Below, in pieces: positions 26,098-35,579 of a DNA stretch of 64,000 bases; the first letter of the stretch is position 1, and each line of letters begins with the position of its first letter. Location: NCBI GenBank assembly GCA_944389415.1, contig CALXMF010000004.1:62001-126000 (forward strand), in the 5' to 3' direction. Below the pieces are notes generated by a model. The model was not told where the DNA came from, did no database searches, and saw only the letters and a list, made by a program, of their open reading frames with translations. Source of the stretch: an uncultured Spirochaetota bacterium. Its GTDB lineage: Bacteria > Spirochaetota > Spirochaetia > Treponematales > Treponemataceae. Made by a program: the position numbers and the translations under genes.

Positions 26098-28458
26098 TCA
26101 TTTTTTCTGAAGCGCAACTATTGTTAGATCGTCATATTGAGGTTCTTCTTTTATGCCGCAATATACAACATAGTTATCTGATTCATCTTGTGTTTCACTG
26201 CGGGTACAATACTCCGCATATTGTGTAAAATGTTCCCGCAGAAACATATCAATTTTTTTATCGGTATGAATTACATCAAGGGATGTTGTATGAGATGTTT
26301 TATACATACGGAATATTTTTTCAACAGAGACGAGAGCCAAGACTGCATCTTCAGGAGTACCTGAACAACTTGAAAAATCAAACAGTAATCCATCAAAACC
26401 GGACGCATCATGATCCTTTTTCAGTAAATAAACCGAACGCGCAAACACAGCTTCAATAATATCACTGACACGCAGGGCAGAAAAATCTTCACTTGAATAA
26501 TGTGCATACTGCTTCTCAAATCTTTGTGTATTTTCTCCCATGTACTCGACAGTGTTTCCTTCACTGTTTCTAAAAAATCTTTTTGCTTCTTCAATACCGT
26601 CAGTATACAAAAACATAACATCGCCTTTATGTAATTGTATAGAAGCAACCTTAAAACCGCCGTTTGCAGAAATTAACTCAGAAGAGAAAACACCTGCCGC
26701 AGCGGTTTCAGGAAGCGTAATAATCCGGTATTTTTTCTCTGCCGAATCATAAAGATGAATTTGATTATCTCCTGCATTGCAGAAATGTAGTTTTCCAGAA
26801 AAAGAATCAAACAGACATAACGTAAACGCAGCGAAACGGCCAGTAAACCCATGTGATTCTATCTGATCATTTATTCGGGATACCAGCTGCACAATATCCT
26901 GGATACTTGAATCTGAGTATTTCCAATTTGCAAAGAATGTTTGAAACAAAGCAGCAACTTCAACCATAATCAGTGCAGCAGGAACTCCTTTGCCCGCTAC
27001 ATCACATTTGATAATGGCATACCAGCGGTCATCAAGCTTTTTTGCATCAAAGTAGTCTCCTGAAACCCCCTGAGCACCTTCATAATACCCAAAGATATCT
27101 GCATTGTTATCCGACAGGTGTCCTGTTGAGAGTTTTCTGCCTTTTTGATCCGTTTCAAGCGGAATAAACATTTTCTGAACTTCTTTACCTACTGTCAGTT
27201 CTTTGGCCGCAGCCGCTGCTTTTATCAACCCGTGAGTCATCTCATTTACGGTATCACCAAGCAACCCTATTTCATCTTTCGACCTGATTTGGATATCTTT
27301 TCCTTCTAGTTCTTCCTTATCCGGTGTATCTCGAATCATAGCTACATGCGCCGCGAGATATCTGATGGGACGTACAATGATAGACGCTAATATAAGAGAA
27401 CCGGTTAATCCCATTGCAATAGCAGCAAACGCGATGATTGAAACAATAAATATGATATTCTTTCTGGCCTGTGTTACTGATTGGATAAGCTCTTCTGTTG
27501 AAATCTCAACAAGAACTAGCCCTTGCACATATGACTTCGATGCTCCCTGACGATATAATACAGGACGGTAAAATAAATACCTCGTATTGTGATAATCCAG
27601 TTTATCAGTTGAGAACTGCGGTATAGAACCATCACCTCGTAAAGATTGTTCTTCCAGTATGGCGGTAAGTTTTTCGTTCAATTGAATCGTAATTGTCTGA
27701 ATTTCACCAAATCGCCTGACAGACTCTGCATCTTCATTTAAAGCAAGAGAGACACCTTCGGCATTGAGCGCAACAATATTTTCGGTTATATCTTCTACTA
27801 ATGCAGCTGTTTGTACATCAAGTTGTTCGCAGATTTTTGCAATAGTATCAACAGCCTCATTTGATAATACAGATTCACCTAAAATAAGCTGCTCACCAGC
27901 TATTTTTGAACCGATATTTGTGTCATTTGTTGCCCATACATATTGAATGCCACTTTTATCAGGAGAAAGCGATCGCCCCAAAATAGTAGCATATTGCGCT
28001 TCTTTAAACTGAATAACCTGCTGCGGCAGAAAACCCAGTTCCAGCGCGTTTTTTGTTGGCATATATGCCCGTACACCTGATGACAAACTGTTGAGCATAA
28101 CAGAAATACGGTCACTTAGACCTTCCGCAAGTGTTCTTTCCTGAGTTCTCAGCATAAATATTCCCAAAGGCACTGATAGCAGAATAATGATGAGAACTAC
28201 CAAAAAGACAGTAAATGCAACCAGTTTATATTTCAAACTGATTCCTTTTTGCATAAATTGATATGTGGATTGCTTGGTAAAAAGCATAGAATCTCCCGTA
28301 AGCAGCGCCTGCATTTCATGTTTAATCAGAAATCCCTGCTGTACCACAGCAATGATTCTCTTTATTGAAAAACTTACTATTATGATGGTAAATATAATTA
28401 TAACACATAAAAGCAGCGTTTCTGCATAGATAAATTTACCCGGCACGAACAGTTCCAT
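26098..28458 (-). CDS. Membrane sensor phosphatase with HAMP and SpoIIE/PP2C domains
   Basis: About 786 residues from the ATG at 28458, chosen for AGGTGG 7 nt upstream. Two membrane helices near the start (LLLCVIIIFTIIIVSFSI; FTVFLVVLIIILLSVPLGI), a roughly 220-residue external sensor region, a third helix (FIVSIIAFAAIAMGL), a HAMP linker, and a SpoIIE phosphatase with metal sites in KCDVAGKGVPAALIM and FLYTDGIEEA. The C-terminal part looks like a HATPase-type serine kinase remnant (anti-sigma-like). It likely dephosphorylates an anti-anti-sigma protein in response to an outside signal. No partner gene is adjacent. Confidence 0.85.
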   Translation of the reverse strand: MELFVPGKFIYAETLLLCVIIIFTIIIVSFSIKRIIAVVQQGFLIKHEMQALLTGDSMLFTKQSTYQFMQKGISLKYKLVAFTVFLVVLIIILLSVPLGIFMLRTQERTLAEGLSDRISVMLNSLSSGVRAYMPTKNALELGFLPQQVIQFKEAQYATILGRSLSPDKSGIQYVWATNDTNIGSKIAGEQLILGESVLSNEAVDTIAKICEQLDVQTAALVEDITENIVALNAEGVSLALNEDAESVRRFGEIQTITIQLNEKLTAILEEQSLRGDGSIPQFSTDKLDYHNTRYLFYRPVLYRQGASKSYVQGLVLVEISTEELIQSVTQARKNIIFIVSIIAFAAIAMGLTGSLILASIIVRPIRYLAAHVAMIRDTPDKEELEGKDIQIRSKDEIGLLGDTVNEMTHGLIKAAAAAKELTVGKEVQKMFIPLETDQKGRKLSTGHLSDNNADIFGYYEGAQGVSGDYFDAKKLDDRWYAIIKCDVAGKGVPAALIMVEVAALFQTFFANWKYSDSSIQDIVQLVSRINDQIESHGFTGRFAAFTLCLFDSFSGKLHFCNAGDNQIHLYDSAEKKYRIITLPETAAAGVFSSELISANGGFKVASIQLHKGDVMFLYTDGIEEAKRFFRNSEGNTVEYMGENTQRFEKQYAHYSSEDFSALRVSDIIEAVFARSVYLLKKDHDASGFDGLLFDFSSCSGTPEDAVLALVSVEKIFRMYKTSHTTSLDVIHTDKKIDMFLREHFTQYAEYCTRSETQDESDNYVVYCGIKEEPQYDDLTIVALQKK

Positions 28459-28820
28459 AATTTCCCACCTGGAAAGTTGTATCTGTAAAATATATTCCCC
28501 GATCAATATGAAATACATCAGATAAAATCAATTTGGCGGCACAGCTGAATCATTGTCGATCGAGGATGAAAAAACACAGCAATATGAAATAGATCTACTG
28601 TACACCCAAGGCTCTGCATCGTTATGCAGAAGAATATCGAGAACCGCGCGGTCTGTTTTGCACATTCTATTGAATACTGACAATTCTTTTAAACACGACC
28701 ACGAAAATGCTCGCAGAAATACAAACAATTCTAAAACTACAAAGAACAATTATACAGTTCAGATACTTGATATTGTATCAATTGATACTACGTTAAATTA
28801 ACATATATATCAAGTTGGTA
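28459..28820. other. Intergenic region upstream of the SpoIIE gene
   Basis: 362 bp without a supported gene; short frames on both strands lack ribosome sites and protein-like composition. A weak promoter for the phosphatase gene may be TTGATT with a 17-nt spacer and TATTGA around 28502-28531 on the minus strand. Nothing else is seen. Confidence 0.4.
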
Positions 28821-30401
28821 CTATTTTTTTCGGCTAAATACTCGATAATTTATCCATGGAAAGAGAGTATCCTGCTTCTCATAACGGATAAGCCACTCCG
28901 TACTGATAGAATTAGCACCAAGAGAATCATATATAGTTGTAAACGCAATCAGTCTGTCTTTCACAAGTTCTTCAGCATACTCAATACAATTCTGTTCGTA
29001 TATCATCTGTGGCCATGAACTTGATTGAGCAAGCAATACTTCTTTTGCGGCAAGATTAAGAATACGAGCTTTTAATCCGGTACTATCAGAGAAACGTCCT
29101 GCTAAATCAATCATACGTTCACTCGCCTTACGTGTGTAACGTAAAATCCAATTATTTGTAGCATACACAAGATTTTCTCCATATCCTACCCTAGGCGATG
29201 CCGACATACAAGGCTGGACAGTCTGAAGACAAGTATTTTTCTGACAGTGTTCAGAACCTATATCAAATGAAATGGCATATTCCGGAGCAAGACGGAATAA
29301 TTGTTCAATCCAGTCTATTCCCTCATACCACTCTTTTCCAAAAAATTCGACATCATAAGCGCAGACAAGAGAAAGTGTTTTTTCAGGCTGATATATACTT
29401 GCTTGAGTTAATTTCTGAGATTGCCGTTCCAAAAAATCCCGCGCATCACAACGTACTTGGTTCTCAGCAGCAACATAATCGTAAACACCCGAATTTCCAT
29501 TCTCTTGTGCATTATATGAAAAACCAGAAGCAATCCTACTCTCTCCTTCTTGAATAAAACCTGCAAGATTTGCGGTATTTTCATGAAATGAAACATCCTG
29601 TGATTCCGCACGATAAACTGAATTGCCTGAATAGCCCGAAGAACCAATCAGCATTGATGGTTCAGTACGATCGCCGGCATATAGAACAAACGAATTGGAA
29701 CACCTAACTGGTGCAAATATTCCTTCGTCAGGTGTCGGATTTCCACATAAAATCCCTTGAGCATCTAGTATACTGTATTTTAGTCCAAAAGATTTAAGAT
29801 TCTTTTCCAAACCCTCAGTATACCCCATATGAGGAAGCCAAAAACCAGATGGCAATGTTCCAAAATAATGTCGGTGAGAAATAAGACCAACTTCTATCTG
29901 CGCATTAATTACTTCTGTTAAGTCAATATAATGCGGAAGAAAAACCGGCGTAGCTGTGGTACCCAGTAATTCAATATACCCGGCAGCAGCAAGCCGTTTA
30001 AACTCATTTAAAAGATTCTGACCAAATTCATTAATAAAAAGACTCTTGACTCTTTGTAGTTTTTCAAAATAAATCTCTGCAAGTTTCTTTTCTGAACCTG
30101 TATGACGACTGATTTCAGACTCACCCAACTGTAGTAGTTTTTCCAGATATTGAATATAACCACTACGAATGATTTCATCATCAAGCATCGCACAAAGTGA
30201 TGGAGATAGGACCATCATAAAAGAAAACGGAATTCCATCCTTTTCAAGTCGGCGACACATATCTAGTAACGGTATATATGTACGAGTAAGCAAACCATAC
30301 AGTTTTAAATAAAATCTACTATAATCATGATGACTCTGAACCTGGTGAGGAACAAATTCTTCATGACCAATAAACGTAAGGATGATTGATTTCTTAGACA
30401 T
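28821..30401 (-). CDS. GH57/DUF1957 family protein, catalytic Glu apparently lost
   Basis: 526 residues. Family layout is that of GH57 1,4-alpha-glucan branching enzymes: N-terminal beta/alpha barrel start ILTFIGHEEFVPH (conserved His), later SLVCAYDVEFFGKEWYEG carrying the acid/base Asp (D350), and a C-terminal helical domain (NWILRYTRKASERM, ARILNLAAKEVLLAQSSSWPQMI). In active enzymes the nucleophile Glu lies in a WLPE motif; here it reads FWLPHMGY, with His at 191. The protein may bind rather than branch glucan. It is paired 8 nt after the DUF4912 gene, a pairing known from other spirochaetes and clostridia. Confidence 0.8.
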   Translation of the reverse strand: MSKKSIILTFIGHEEFVPHQVQSHHDYSRFYLKLYGLLTRTYIPLLDMCRRLEKDGIPFSFMMVLSPSLCAMLDDEIIRSGYIQYLEKLLQLGESEISRHTGSEKKLAEIYFEKLQRVKSLFINEFGQNLLNEFKRLAAAGYIELLGTTATPVFLPHYIDLTEVINAQIEVGLISHRHYFGTLPSGFWLPHMGYTEGLEKNLKSFGLKYSILDAQGILCGNPTPDEGIFAPVRCSNSFVLYAGDRTEPSMLIGSSGYSGNSVYRAESQDVSFHENTANLAGFIQEGESRIASGFSYNAQENGNSGVYDYVAAENQVRCDARDFLERQSQKLTQASIYQPEKTLSLVCAYDVEFFGKEWYEGIDWIEQLFRLAPEYAISFDIGSEHCQKNTCLQTVQPCMSASPRVGYGENLVYATNNWILRYTRKASERMIDLAGRFSDSTGLKARILNLAAKEVLLAQSSSWPQMIYEQNCIEYAEELVKDRLIAFTTIYDSLGANSISTEWLIRYEKQDTLFPWINYRVFSRKK

Positions 30402-30409
30402 GGTACCCC

Positions 30410-31090
30410 TCAGGAAAAAGACTGTCTGTATTCTTCATATTGGCATTTTAATATTTGAGGCAGTCCTGATAATTCAAGTATTGGAGATACAGTCCTGACT
30501 CTGGCAGAAGAATCAATATCAGGAAGAATTTTAGGCAGTATGACACGTCGTGAAACAGCAAACGTTTGATACAGCTTAGTATCGGTTTCATTACTTACAA
30601 CAAGATCAAAACGCAACACATTAGGTCCAGGTTTTATAAAAACATATTGATCACGATCCTCTGCAGAAATGGATATATCAAATATCTCATTTGGATCAGG
30701 ACTTTCTTCATCCAAAAACCGAAGTACGCGTATATATAAATTTCCCTTTTCAGCAGCTTCAACCACTGTTTTTAAATCAATTTCACGTATATCCCAAAAA
30801 ACATAAACCCACGCAGGATTACGAATAATAACAGAAATCTGCGTTTCATTATAAGAAGGCGGCAACGCTGTCGGTTCTGATATTGATATCTCAGTTGTTT
30901 GAATATCATCTGATAATTCATTACGTTCCGATTCTAATTCTTCCAGCAGCTCACCTATTATAAAACGCCTGTTCAAATCCGGTGGTATATCTATACCATA
31001 CTGTTCCGCTAATTCAAACAGCTGAGCCGATGTTAGCGATTCCAAATATGGACGAGAAAGCATATTATTATCCATAACTTGAGGTATCAT
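30410..31090 (-). CDS. DUF4912 protein with N-terminal SAP/Rho-N-like helices
   Basis: 226 residues. The N-terminus (SRPYLESLTSAQLFELAEQYGIDI) resembles Rho-N/SAP helices. The core is DUF4912, with ISVIIRNPAWVYVFWDI and YVFIKPGPNVLRFDLV; it is a beta-sandwich related to carbohydrate-binding modules of branching enzymes. It is probably cotranscribed with the GH57 gene and may target it to glucan. ATGs at codons 6 and 10 are alternatives. Confidence 0.8.
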   Translation of the reverse strand: MIPQVMDNNMLSRPYLESLTSAQLFELAEQYGIDIPPDLNRRFIIGELLEELESERNELSDDIQTTEISISEPTALPPSYNETQISVIIRNPAWVYVFWDIREIDLKTVVEAAEKGNLYIRVLRFLDEESPDPNEIFDISISAEDRDQYVFIKPGPNVLRFDLVVSNETDTKLYQTFAVSRRVILPKILPDIDSSARVRTVSPILELSGLPQILKCQYEEYRQSFS

Positions 31091-31234
31091 CTAAAAAAAA
31101 AGTATTTTAGTCAAGTACGGTATTTTTCGACTCAAGGCAATACACTCCACACCATTTTATACAATAAGAAAACACGTACCGTATGAAACATCTGTAAGTA
31201 CTTAACTTGATTAGATAATACCACATCAGTTTTT

Positions 31235-31897
31235 TTAACCGAAAATCATTTTGATAGCTTCTTCCATGTGAGGCGGATATGGTATCGTAAATACATGAAC
31301 TTTTCCACTTATTGGCACACTTAATGATACAGAAGCAAGCAGTAATTTACGTATACCAAAAACTTGGCGAAGCATTTTATTCACTTTAAAATCACCGTAT
31401 TTATCATCCGCTATAATTGGACATTTTCGCTGCGCAAGGTGAATACGAATTTGATGCATTCTCCCTGTTTCAAGTTCTAAGCGAATCATACTAATCCTAG
31501 TTTCTACTCCATTTAAATCCACAGCAGCTGTTTGTTCAACTCTATAATGGGTAGTCGCATTTTGTATTCTTCCCCGATGATGTATCTGTTCTGCAATCAT
31601 GCCAACGGATCTTTCTGATAGTGATCCGACACAGAGCGCAATGTATTCTTTTGAAACACAATCAGAAACCAACAGGGAACTCCAGTATGCCGCAGCTTTA
31701 GAACTTTTCGCAACAACAAGAATACCGGCTGTATCTTTATCAAGTCGGTGCACAGGAAAAACTTTATAACCTAACTGCTCTTGCAGTATATTATCAAGAG
31801 AATGAGTAATTTCAGCCCCCCCTTGTACAGCAAGACCAGCTTTTTTATTTACTATTACTATATCTTTATCTTCATATAATATTGGAATTGGGATCAT
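31235..31897 (-). CDS. RluA-family pseudouridine synthase
   Basis: 220 residues. Catalytic motif HRLDKDTAGILVVAKS (Asp is the nucleophile), then LETGRMHQIRIHLAQRKCPIIADDKYG. It turns uridine to pseudouridine in rRNA or tRNA; no S4 domain, so the target (RluA, RluC or TruC-like) is open. The ATG at 31897 is preferred: the longer frame would begin with the TTG of the -35 box. No ribosome site; probably leaderless. Confidence 0.88.
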   Translation of the reverse strand: MIPIPILYEDKDIVIVNKKAGLAVQGGAEITHSLDNILQEQLGYKVFPVHRLDKDTAGILVVAKSSKAAAYWSSLLVSDCVSKEYIALCVGSLSERSVGMIAEQIHHRGRIQNATTHYRVEQTAAVDLNGVETRISMIRLELETGRMHQIRIHLAQRKCPIIADDKYGDFKVNKMLRQVFGIRKLLLASVSLSVPISGKVHVFTIPYPPHMEEAIKMIFG

Positions 31898-31904
31898 AGA
31901 CAAA

Positions 31905-31933
31905 AAAGTAACAGTCAAGCTCTTATCTGTCAA
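31905..31933 (-). promoter_or_regulatory. Promoter of the pseudouridine synthase gene, leaderless type
   Basis: Minus strand: TTGACA (31933-31928), 17-nt spacer, TACTTT (31910-31905), 7 nt, then ATG at 31897. The TTG of the -35 is in frame with the gene, 12 codons upstream. Confidence 0.6.
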
Positions 31934-31979
31934 GCAAAGACACCGATAGTATTATAACTAGAAGATATGGAGGCAAACA

Positions 31980-33167
31980 GTGCAGCATAATGGTTTACGA
32001 CTTTTTTTTACAGTATGCCTGTTTACAGCAGTGCATAGCCTGTTTGCGGAAATAATTAGTTCCCAAAATTATCAGTTTGCAATAGATTTACCTGAAGGAT
32101 TTGTACTATCAGATACTGACGGAAATGGAACTGCATATGAATTCACCCATTCTGTGTTACCAATCCAGACCGCTGTTCGTCTATATGAAAGTTCCCGATA
32201 CGCATCTGCATATTCCGCTTTATCTGATTCATTGCACAAGTTGTCTGGTACAGGAGAACTTTCAAATTTCAACTGGCGAAACACCCAGTCATCAATAGCG
32301 CAATTTACAATGGAACCATTCCCGCCACAGCGGCAATACGGCTGGGGACTGGCAATCCCCATTCCTGCAGTAAACAGCATTCTCGTTATTCTTGCCTATA
32401 CTCCTGAGAATATTGGTGATTCACTTGATCCGATACTGTTATCAATTCTTGATTCCGTATATACAGACCGAGGAAGCTACTTCACAGCAGGTCCTGTCAC
32501 TTCATTTGCATTCCCTGCCACAGAGTCTCAATCTGTAGATTTACGTATTTATGATGATACTGTTATTCAAACTCAGATTCAGAAAGATGATGCTGAAGCA
32601 AATAAATTTGTAATTGAACGAGAGTTCAGCATTCTTCAGACATTTTTTACTATAAAAGAATTATCCCCCTATCTTATGGAGTCGTATAAACGATACTATC
32701 GCTTAATTTTCAGAGATGGATATGACCGACTTAAACAGGCTTCATTTGATATATATAATCACCTAAACGAAACCCTAAACACAGACGGTATCACAATAGA
32801 ACAAGAAAGAGAACAACAGATACTTACCATACTACTTGATTGGGTTCAGAATATGCAGTATGGTCGCGATTTAAGCGGCAGCGACTTTACACCTCTTCCG
32901 CTTGTTCTTCAAGGGCAGAAATCTGATTGTGATGGTCGAGTAATGCTACTCGCAGTACTTTTGACACATATGAATTTTAAAACAGCCTTATTTGTATCAC
33001 CTGAAAAAGGTCACGCCATACTTGGCGTCGCTTGTGATTTACCAGGTTTTAAATTCTCTGTTGATGGCATTGAATATCTTATGTGTGAAACTATTGAAAA
33101 TGTAACACCAGGCTTAATACCCCAAAACATGAGCGATCCTAACGTATGGCTCGTTGTACCGTTTTAG
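31980..33167 (+). CDS. Secreted transglutaminase-like cysteine protease fold protein
   Basis: 395 residues starting at GTG with GGAGG 7 nt upstream. Signal peptide LRLFFTVCLFTAVHSLFAE. The C-terminal third has the transglutaminase-like core: Cys in QKSDCDGRVMLLAVLL, His in EKGHAILGVACD. The preceding region is a secreted helical domain. It likely acts in the periplasm on peptide or wall substrates, but could be a fold used for binding. Divergent from the RluA gene. Confidence 0.7.
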   Translation: MQHNGLRLFFTVCLFTAVHSLFAEIISSQNYQFAIDLPEGFVLSDTDGNGTAYEFTHSVLPIQTAVRLYESSRYASAYSALSDSLHKLSGTGELSNFNWRNTQSSIAQFTMEPFPPQRQYGWGLAIPIPAVNSILVILAYTPENIGDSLDPILLSILDSVYTDRGSYFTAGPVTSFAFPATESQSVDLRIYDDTVIQTQIQKDDAEANKFVIEREFSILQTFFTIKELSPYLMESYKRYYRLIFRDGYDRLKQASFDIYNHLNETLNTDGITIEQEREQQILTILLDWVQNMQYGRDLSGSDFTPLPLVLQGQKSDCDGRVMLLAVLLTHMNFKTALFVSPEKGHAILGVACDLPGFKFSVDGIEYLMCETIENVTPGLIPQNMSDPNVWLVVPF

Positions 33168-33194
33168 AAAATATTAATAAAATAACCAATATAT

Positions 33195-33244
33195 TTTATA
33201 CACTCTACAGAACTGTTTAGAATATTTACTGCAGAGTGTATAAA
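33195..33244. terminator. Bidirectional hairpin between convergent genes
   Basis: Long stem TTTATACACTCT (33195-33206) with AGAGTGTATAAA (33233-33244), 26-nt loop containing ACTG/CAG sub-pairing. It sits between the transglutaminase-like gene and the HTH-EIIA gene, whose 3' ends face each other. Confidence 0.5.
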
Positions 33245-33246
33245 TA

Positions 33247-33897
33247 TTAAGCATTGATCAGTAAATCATATGCAGCAGCAGGCTCTTTGACTACCAACAA
33301 GGCGTCATGAAGTTCCTTATTCTTTAATTTAGCACTAAAATAGGATAACGTCTGCAAATAATATGAATGCTGATTATAAGCTGCAGCAATCATAAACAAC
33401 ATACGAACAGGCGTATCATCGATTGTTTGAAAATCAATAATGTCTGTTTTACTGATTCCAACAGACATAACCAAATCTGTTACAGATGACAATCTTACAT
33501 GAGGGATAGCAATTCCTCGCCCAATTGCGGTAGACATCAGTTCTTCTCTTTTAAGAATTTCTACAGCAAGTTCCTGACCATTTTTAACCTGCGGAGCTGT
33601 GCTTAAATTCGCAGCAAGCTCTAATAAAGCATCCCGTTTTGTAGCATGATTCAGAAAAATAATCCTGTCCGGCGAAAGAATATTTTTAATTTGCACAACA
33701 GTTGCAACAGTATTCTGTCGCGCACCAGAAGAAAGCCTGTCATTTACCCATTTTTCGATTTCAGACTTTTTGAACCGCCATACAGTTCCAATTTTACCTG
33801 ATGGAATTTCACCCTTCTGAGCCCAATCATATACAGTCCGCTCGGAAACCCGCAGATATTTTGCAACTTCTTCTATAGTTAAAATGTCATCGTCCAC
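33247..33897 (-). CDS. HTH-EIIA fusion (PTS IIA-like regulator)
   Basis: 216 residues, GTG start with GAGGTG 5 nt upstream. N-terminal excisionase/MerR-type helix-turn-helix (LTIEEVAKYLRVSERTVYDWAQKGEIPSGKIG...WRFKKSEIEKW), then a PTS EIIA-fru/mtl domain with the phosphorylatable His in GRGIAIPHVRL. No PTS permease is nearby, so it probably regulates in response to phosphorylation by a PTS-Ntr-like or HPr system. The same fusion is common in treponemes. Confidence 0.85.
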   Translation of the reverse strand: MDDDILTIEEVAKYLRVSERTVYDWAQKGEIPSGKIGTVWRFKKSEIEKWVNDRLSSGARQNTVATVVQIKNILSPDRIIFLNHATKRDALLELAANLSTAPQVKNGQELAVEILKREELMSTAIGRGIAIPHVRLSSVTDLVMSVGISKTDIIDFQTIDDTPVRMLFMIAAAYNQHSYYLQTLSYFSAKLKNKELHDALLVVKEPAAAYDLLINA

Positions 33898-34008
33898 ATT
33901 GCACCTCTTTCAATATATTTCAATATAATGAATACATATTATTGCTAATATATTGCAATGTTTTCATAATTCTGTCAAGTATTAGACATAATTTCTAGTT
34001 TCTGTTTA

Positions 34009-34425
34009 TTAATCTCCTATATTTGCAAGTTCATGAAGTGAATCATAAGGATAGAGTTTGGAAACAGTTGTCTCAACGGAAGATTCAGCTGTATTACCAA
34101 AAAATACAGGCGTGTTACCGCTGGCAAATTCGCTTATAACTTGACGACATGCACCACAAGGACCTACAGGGTATTTTGCTGCAGGTGTGGCAATAGCAAT
34201 AGCACATATTTTTTTATATCCAGCAGAAACAGCAGAAAAAATAGCCGTTCGTTCTGCACAATTAGAAAGTCCATACGATCGGTTCTCAATATTAGCACCT
34301 GTAAAAATTGTACCATCTTCTGTGAGAACCGCTGCCCCAACGGGGAAATGAGAATATGGAGAATAAGAGTGTTCAGATGCTTGAAGCGCCTGATAATATA
34401 ATGATAGAAGTGCACTTCTTTCCAT
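34009..34425 (-). CDS. cdd: Cytidine deaminase
   Basis: 138 residues. Zinc site CAERTAIFSAVSAG (Cys, catalytic Glu) and PCGACRQVISEF (two Cys); substrate residues in IENRSYGLSN. It converts cytidine to uridine for pyrimidine salvage. GGAG lies 9 nt before the ATG. It diverges from the propeller gene. Confidence 0.93.
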   Translation of the reverse strand: MERSALLSLYYQALQASEHSYSPYSHFPVGAAVLTEDGTIFTGANIENRSYGLSNCAERTAIFSAVSAGYKKICAIAIATPAAKYPVGPCGACRQVISEFASGNTPVFFGNTAESSVETTVSKLYPYDSLHELANIGD

Positions 34426-34450
34426 AATCTAAAGCTCCTTCAGAAACAAT

Positions 34451-34479
34451 TTGACCTAGATATTCTTTTACTGTATTAT
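34451..34479 (+). promoter_or_regulatory. Promoter of the envelope gene cluster
   Basis: TTGACC (34451-34456), 17-nt spacer, TATTAT (34474-34479), ending 13 nt before the ATG at 34493. The leader would be only about 6 nt long and has no ribosome site. Confidence 0.65.
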
Positions 34480-34492
34480 AGCACATAATAAC

Positions 34493-35572
34493 ATGAAAAT
34501 GAAACAAAAAATACGGCCATCAAGACTTGTTGTCTGTGTTATATTATTATTTATTGTATATTTTTTTCTGTCATTTCGTCCGTTAGGATCAGAGTTACAA
34601 ATCATTCCTGATTGGACAATAAATATTACTTCTCGAGCCACGTATAAACCAATCGATAATATGCCGGATAACTGTATCCCGTTTAAATTAGGGCAAAATA
34701 TGGGATATATTTCGCCAGATGGATTTATTTATAACATGACCAGTTTTCCATTTAAAGCTTCAATATCGGCAGAATATTATACAAGTTACACTTCCGATGC
34801 TTCTGAAATACCCTTTTATACAGCTGACGGAACTAAACAGGGCATCATTAATGGAACAGGATTTCCATATTTTGTTAATGATGCAATCTACTTATTTCCA
34901 CCAGGAGGAAATGCTGTTGCTGAATATAATCAAGATGGCAGTATCCGCTGGCAATATGATGGAATTACACCAATTCTTGCTTTTTCAGCCACTGATTCAG
35001 GCTGTATTGTAGGTTTTGCAGACGGAACAATTGTTGCAATTGATCACAATGGAAAGCAAATTGCAAATTTTGAACCCGGTGGCAGTGATTATAGTATTAT
35101 TCTTGGAGCAGATATTTCAAACTCAGGCGAATATCTCGCTTGTGTATCAGGCATTCAACGTCAAAGATTTGTGCTAACCAAACAAATTGGCGCAATCTCA
35201 AAAGTTATCTTTCATGAATTTCTTCCTGAGGATCAATATACTCCTGTATTTGTTAAGTTCTCACAAGATGAAAACATGGTTTATTTTAATTATCATAATG
35301 GCCTTGGTATTGTTTCTTGTGCAACAGGTTCAAGTTTTCATTTACCAATAAGCGGACAGGTATTAAATATTGTAGAATTTACAGATCAGGATATTATTTT
35401 TGTTCTCTCTGTTGAAAATTCGCAATATCATGTATATTTGATAGAAAAAGAAGCTAACCTGCTTGGAAATTTCACGTTTACAGCGAATACGGCGTTTATT
35501 GCAGGAGACAGCAGAAATCTATATATCGGCCATGATGATACTATTTCACGGCTGATCATCCAAAGACAATAA
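34493..35572 (+). CDS. Membrane-anchored beta-propeller-like protein
   Basis: 359 residues: one N-terminal membrane helix (LVVCVILLFIVYFFLSF) and an external domain of repeated beta blades (for example AVAEYNQDGSIRWQYDG, VAIDHNGKQIANFEPGG), like PQQ/WD40 propellers. It likely scaffolds an envelope complex. It is first of three cotranscribed genes with the LytM-like and the membrane protein. No enzyme motif seen. Confidence 0.7.
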   Translation: MKMKQKIRPSRLVVCVILLFIVYFFLSFRPLGSELQIIPDWTINITSRATYKPIDNMPDNCIPFKLGQNMGYISPDGFIYNMTSFPFKASISAEYYTSYTSDASEIPFYTADGTKQGIINGTGFPYFVNDAIYLFPPGGNAVAEYNQDGSIRWQYDGITPILAFSATDSGCIVGFADGTIVAIDHNGKQIANFEPGGSDYSIILGADISNSGEYLACVSGIQRQRFVLTKQIGAISKVIFHEFLPEDQYTPVFVKFSQDENMVYFNYHNGLGIVSCATGSSFHLPISGQVLNIVEFTDQDIIFVLSVENSQYHVYLIEKEANLLGNFTFTANTAFIAGDSRNLYIGHDDTISRLIIQRQ

Positions 35573-35579
35573 GGAATTT

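Noticed and set aside
28553-28801. 82-codon plus-strand frame in the SpoIIE upstream region
   Set aside because: No ribosome site, composition not protein-like, and an equally long frame exists on the other strand.
31897-31933. Longer N-terminus of the RluA-family protein
   Set aside because: The extra 12 codons are the promoter itself, from the -35 TTGACA to the ATG.
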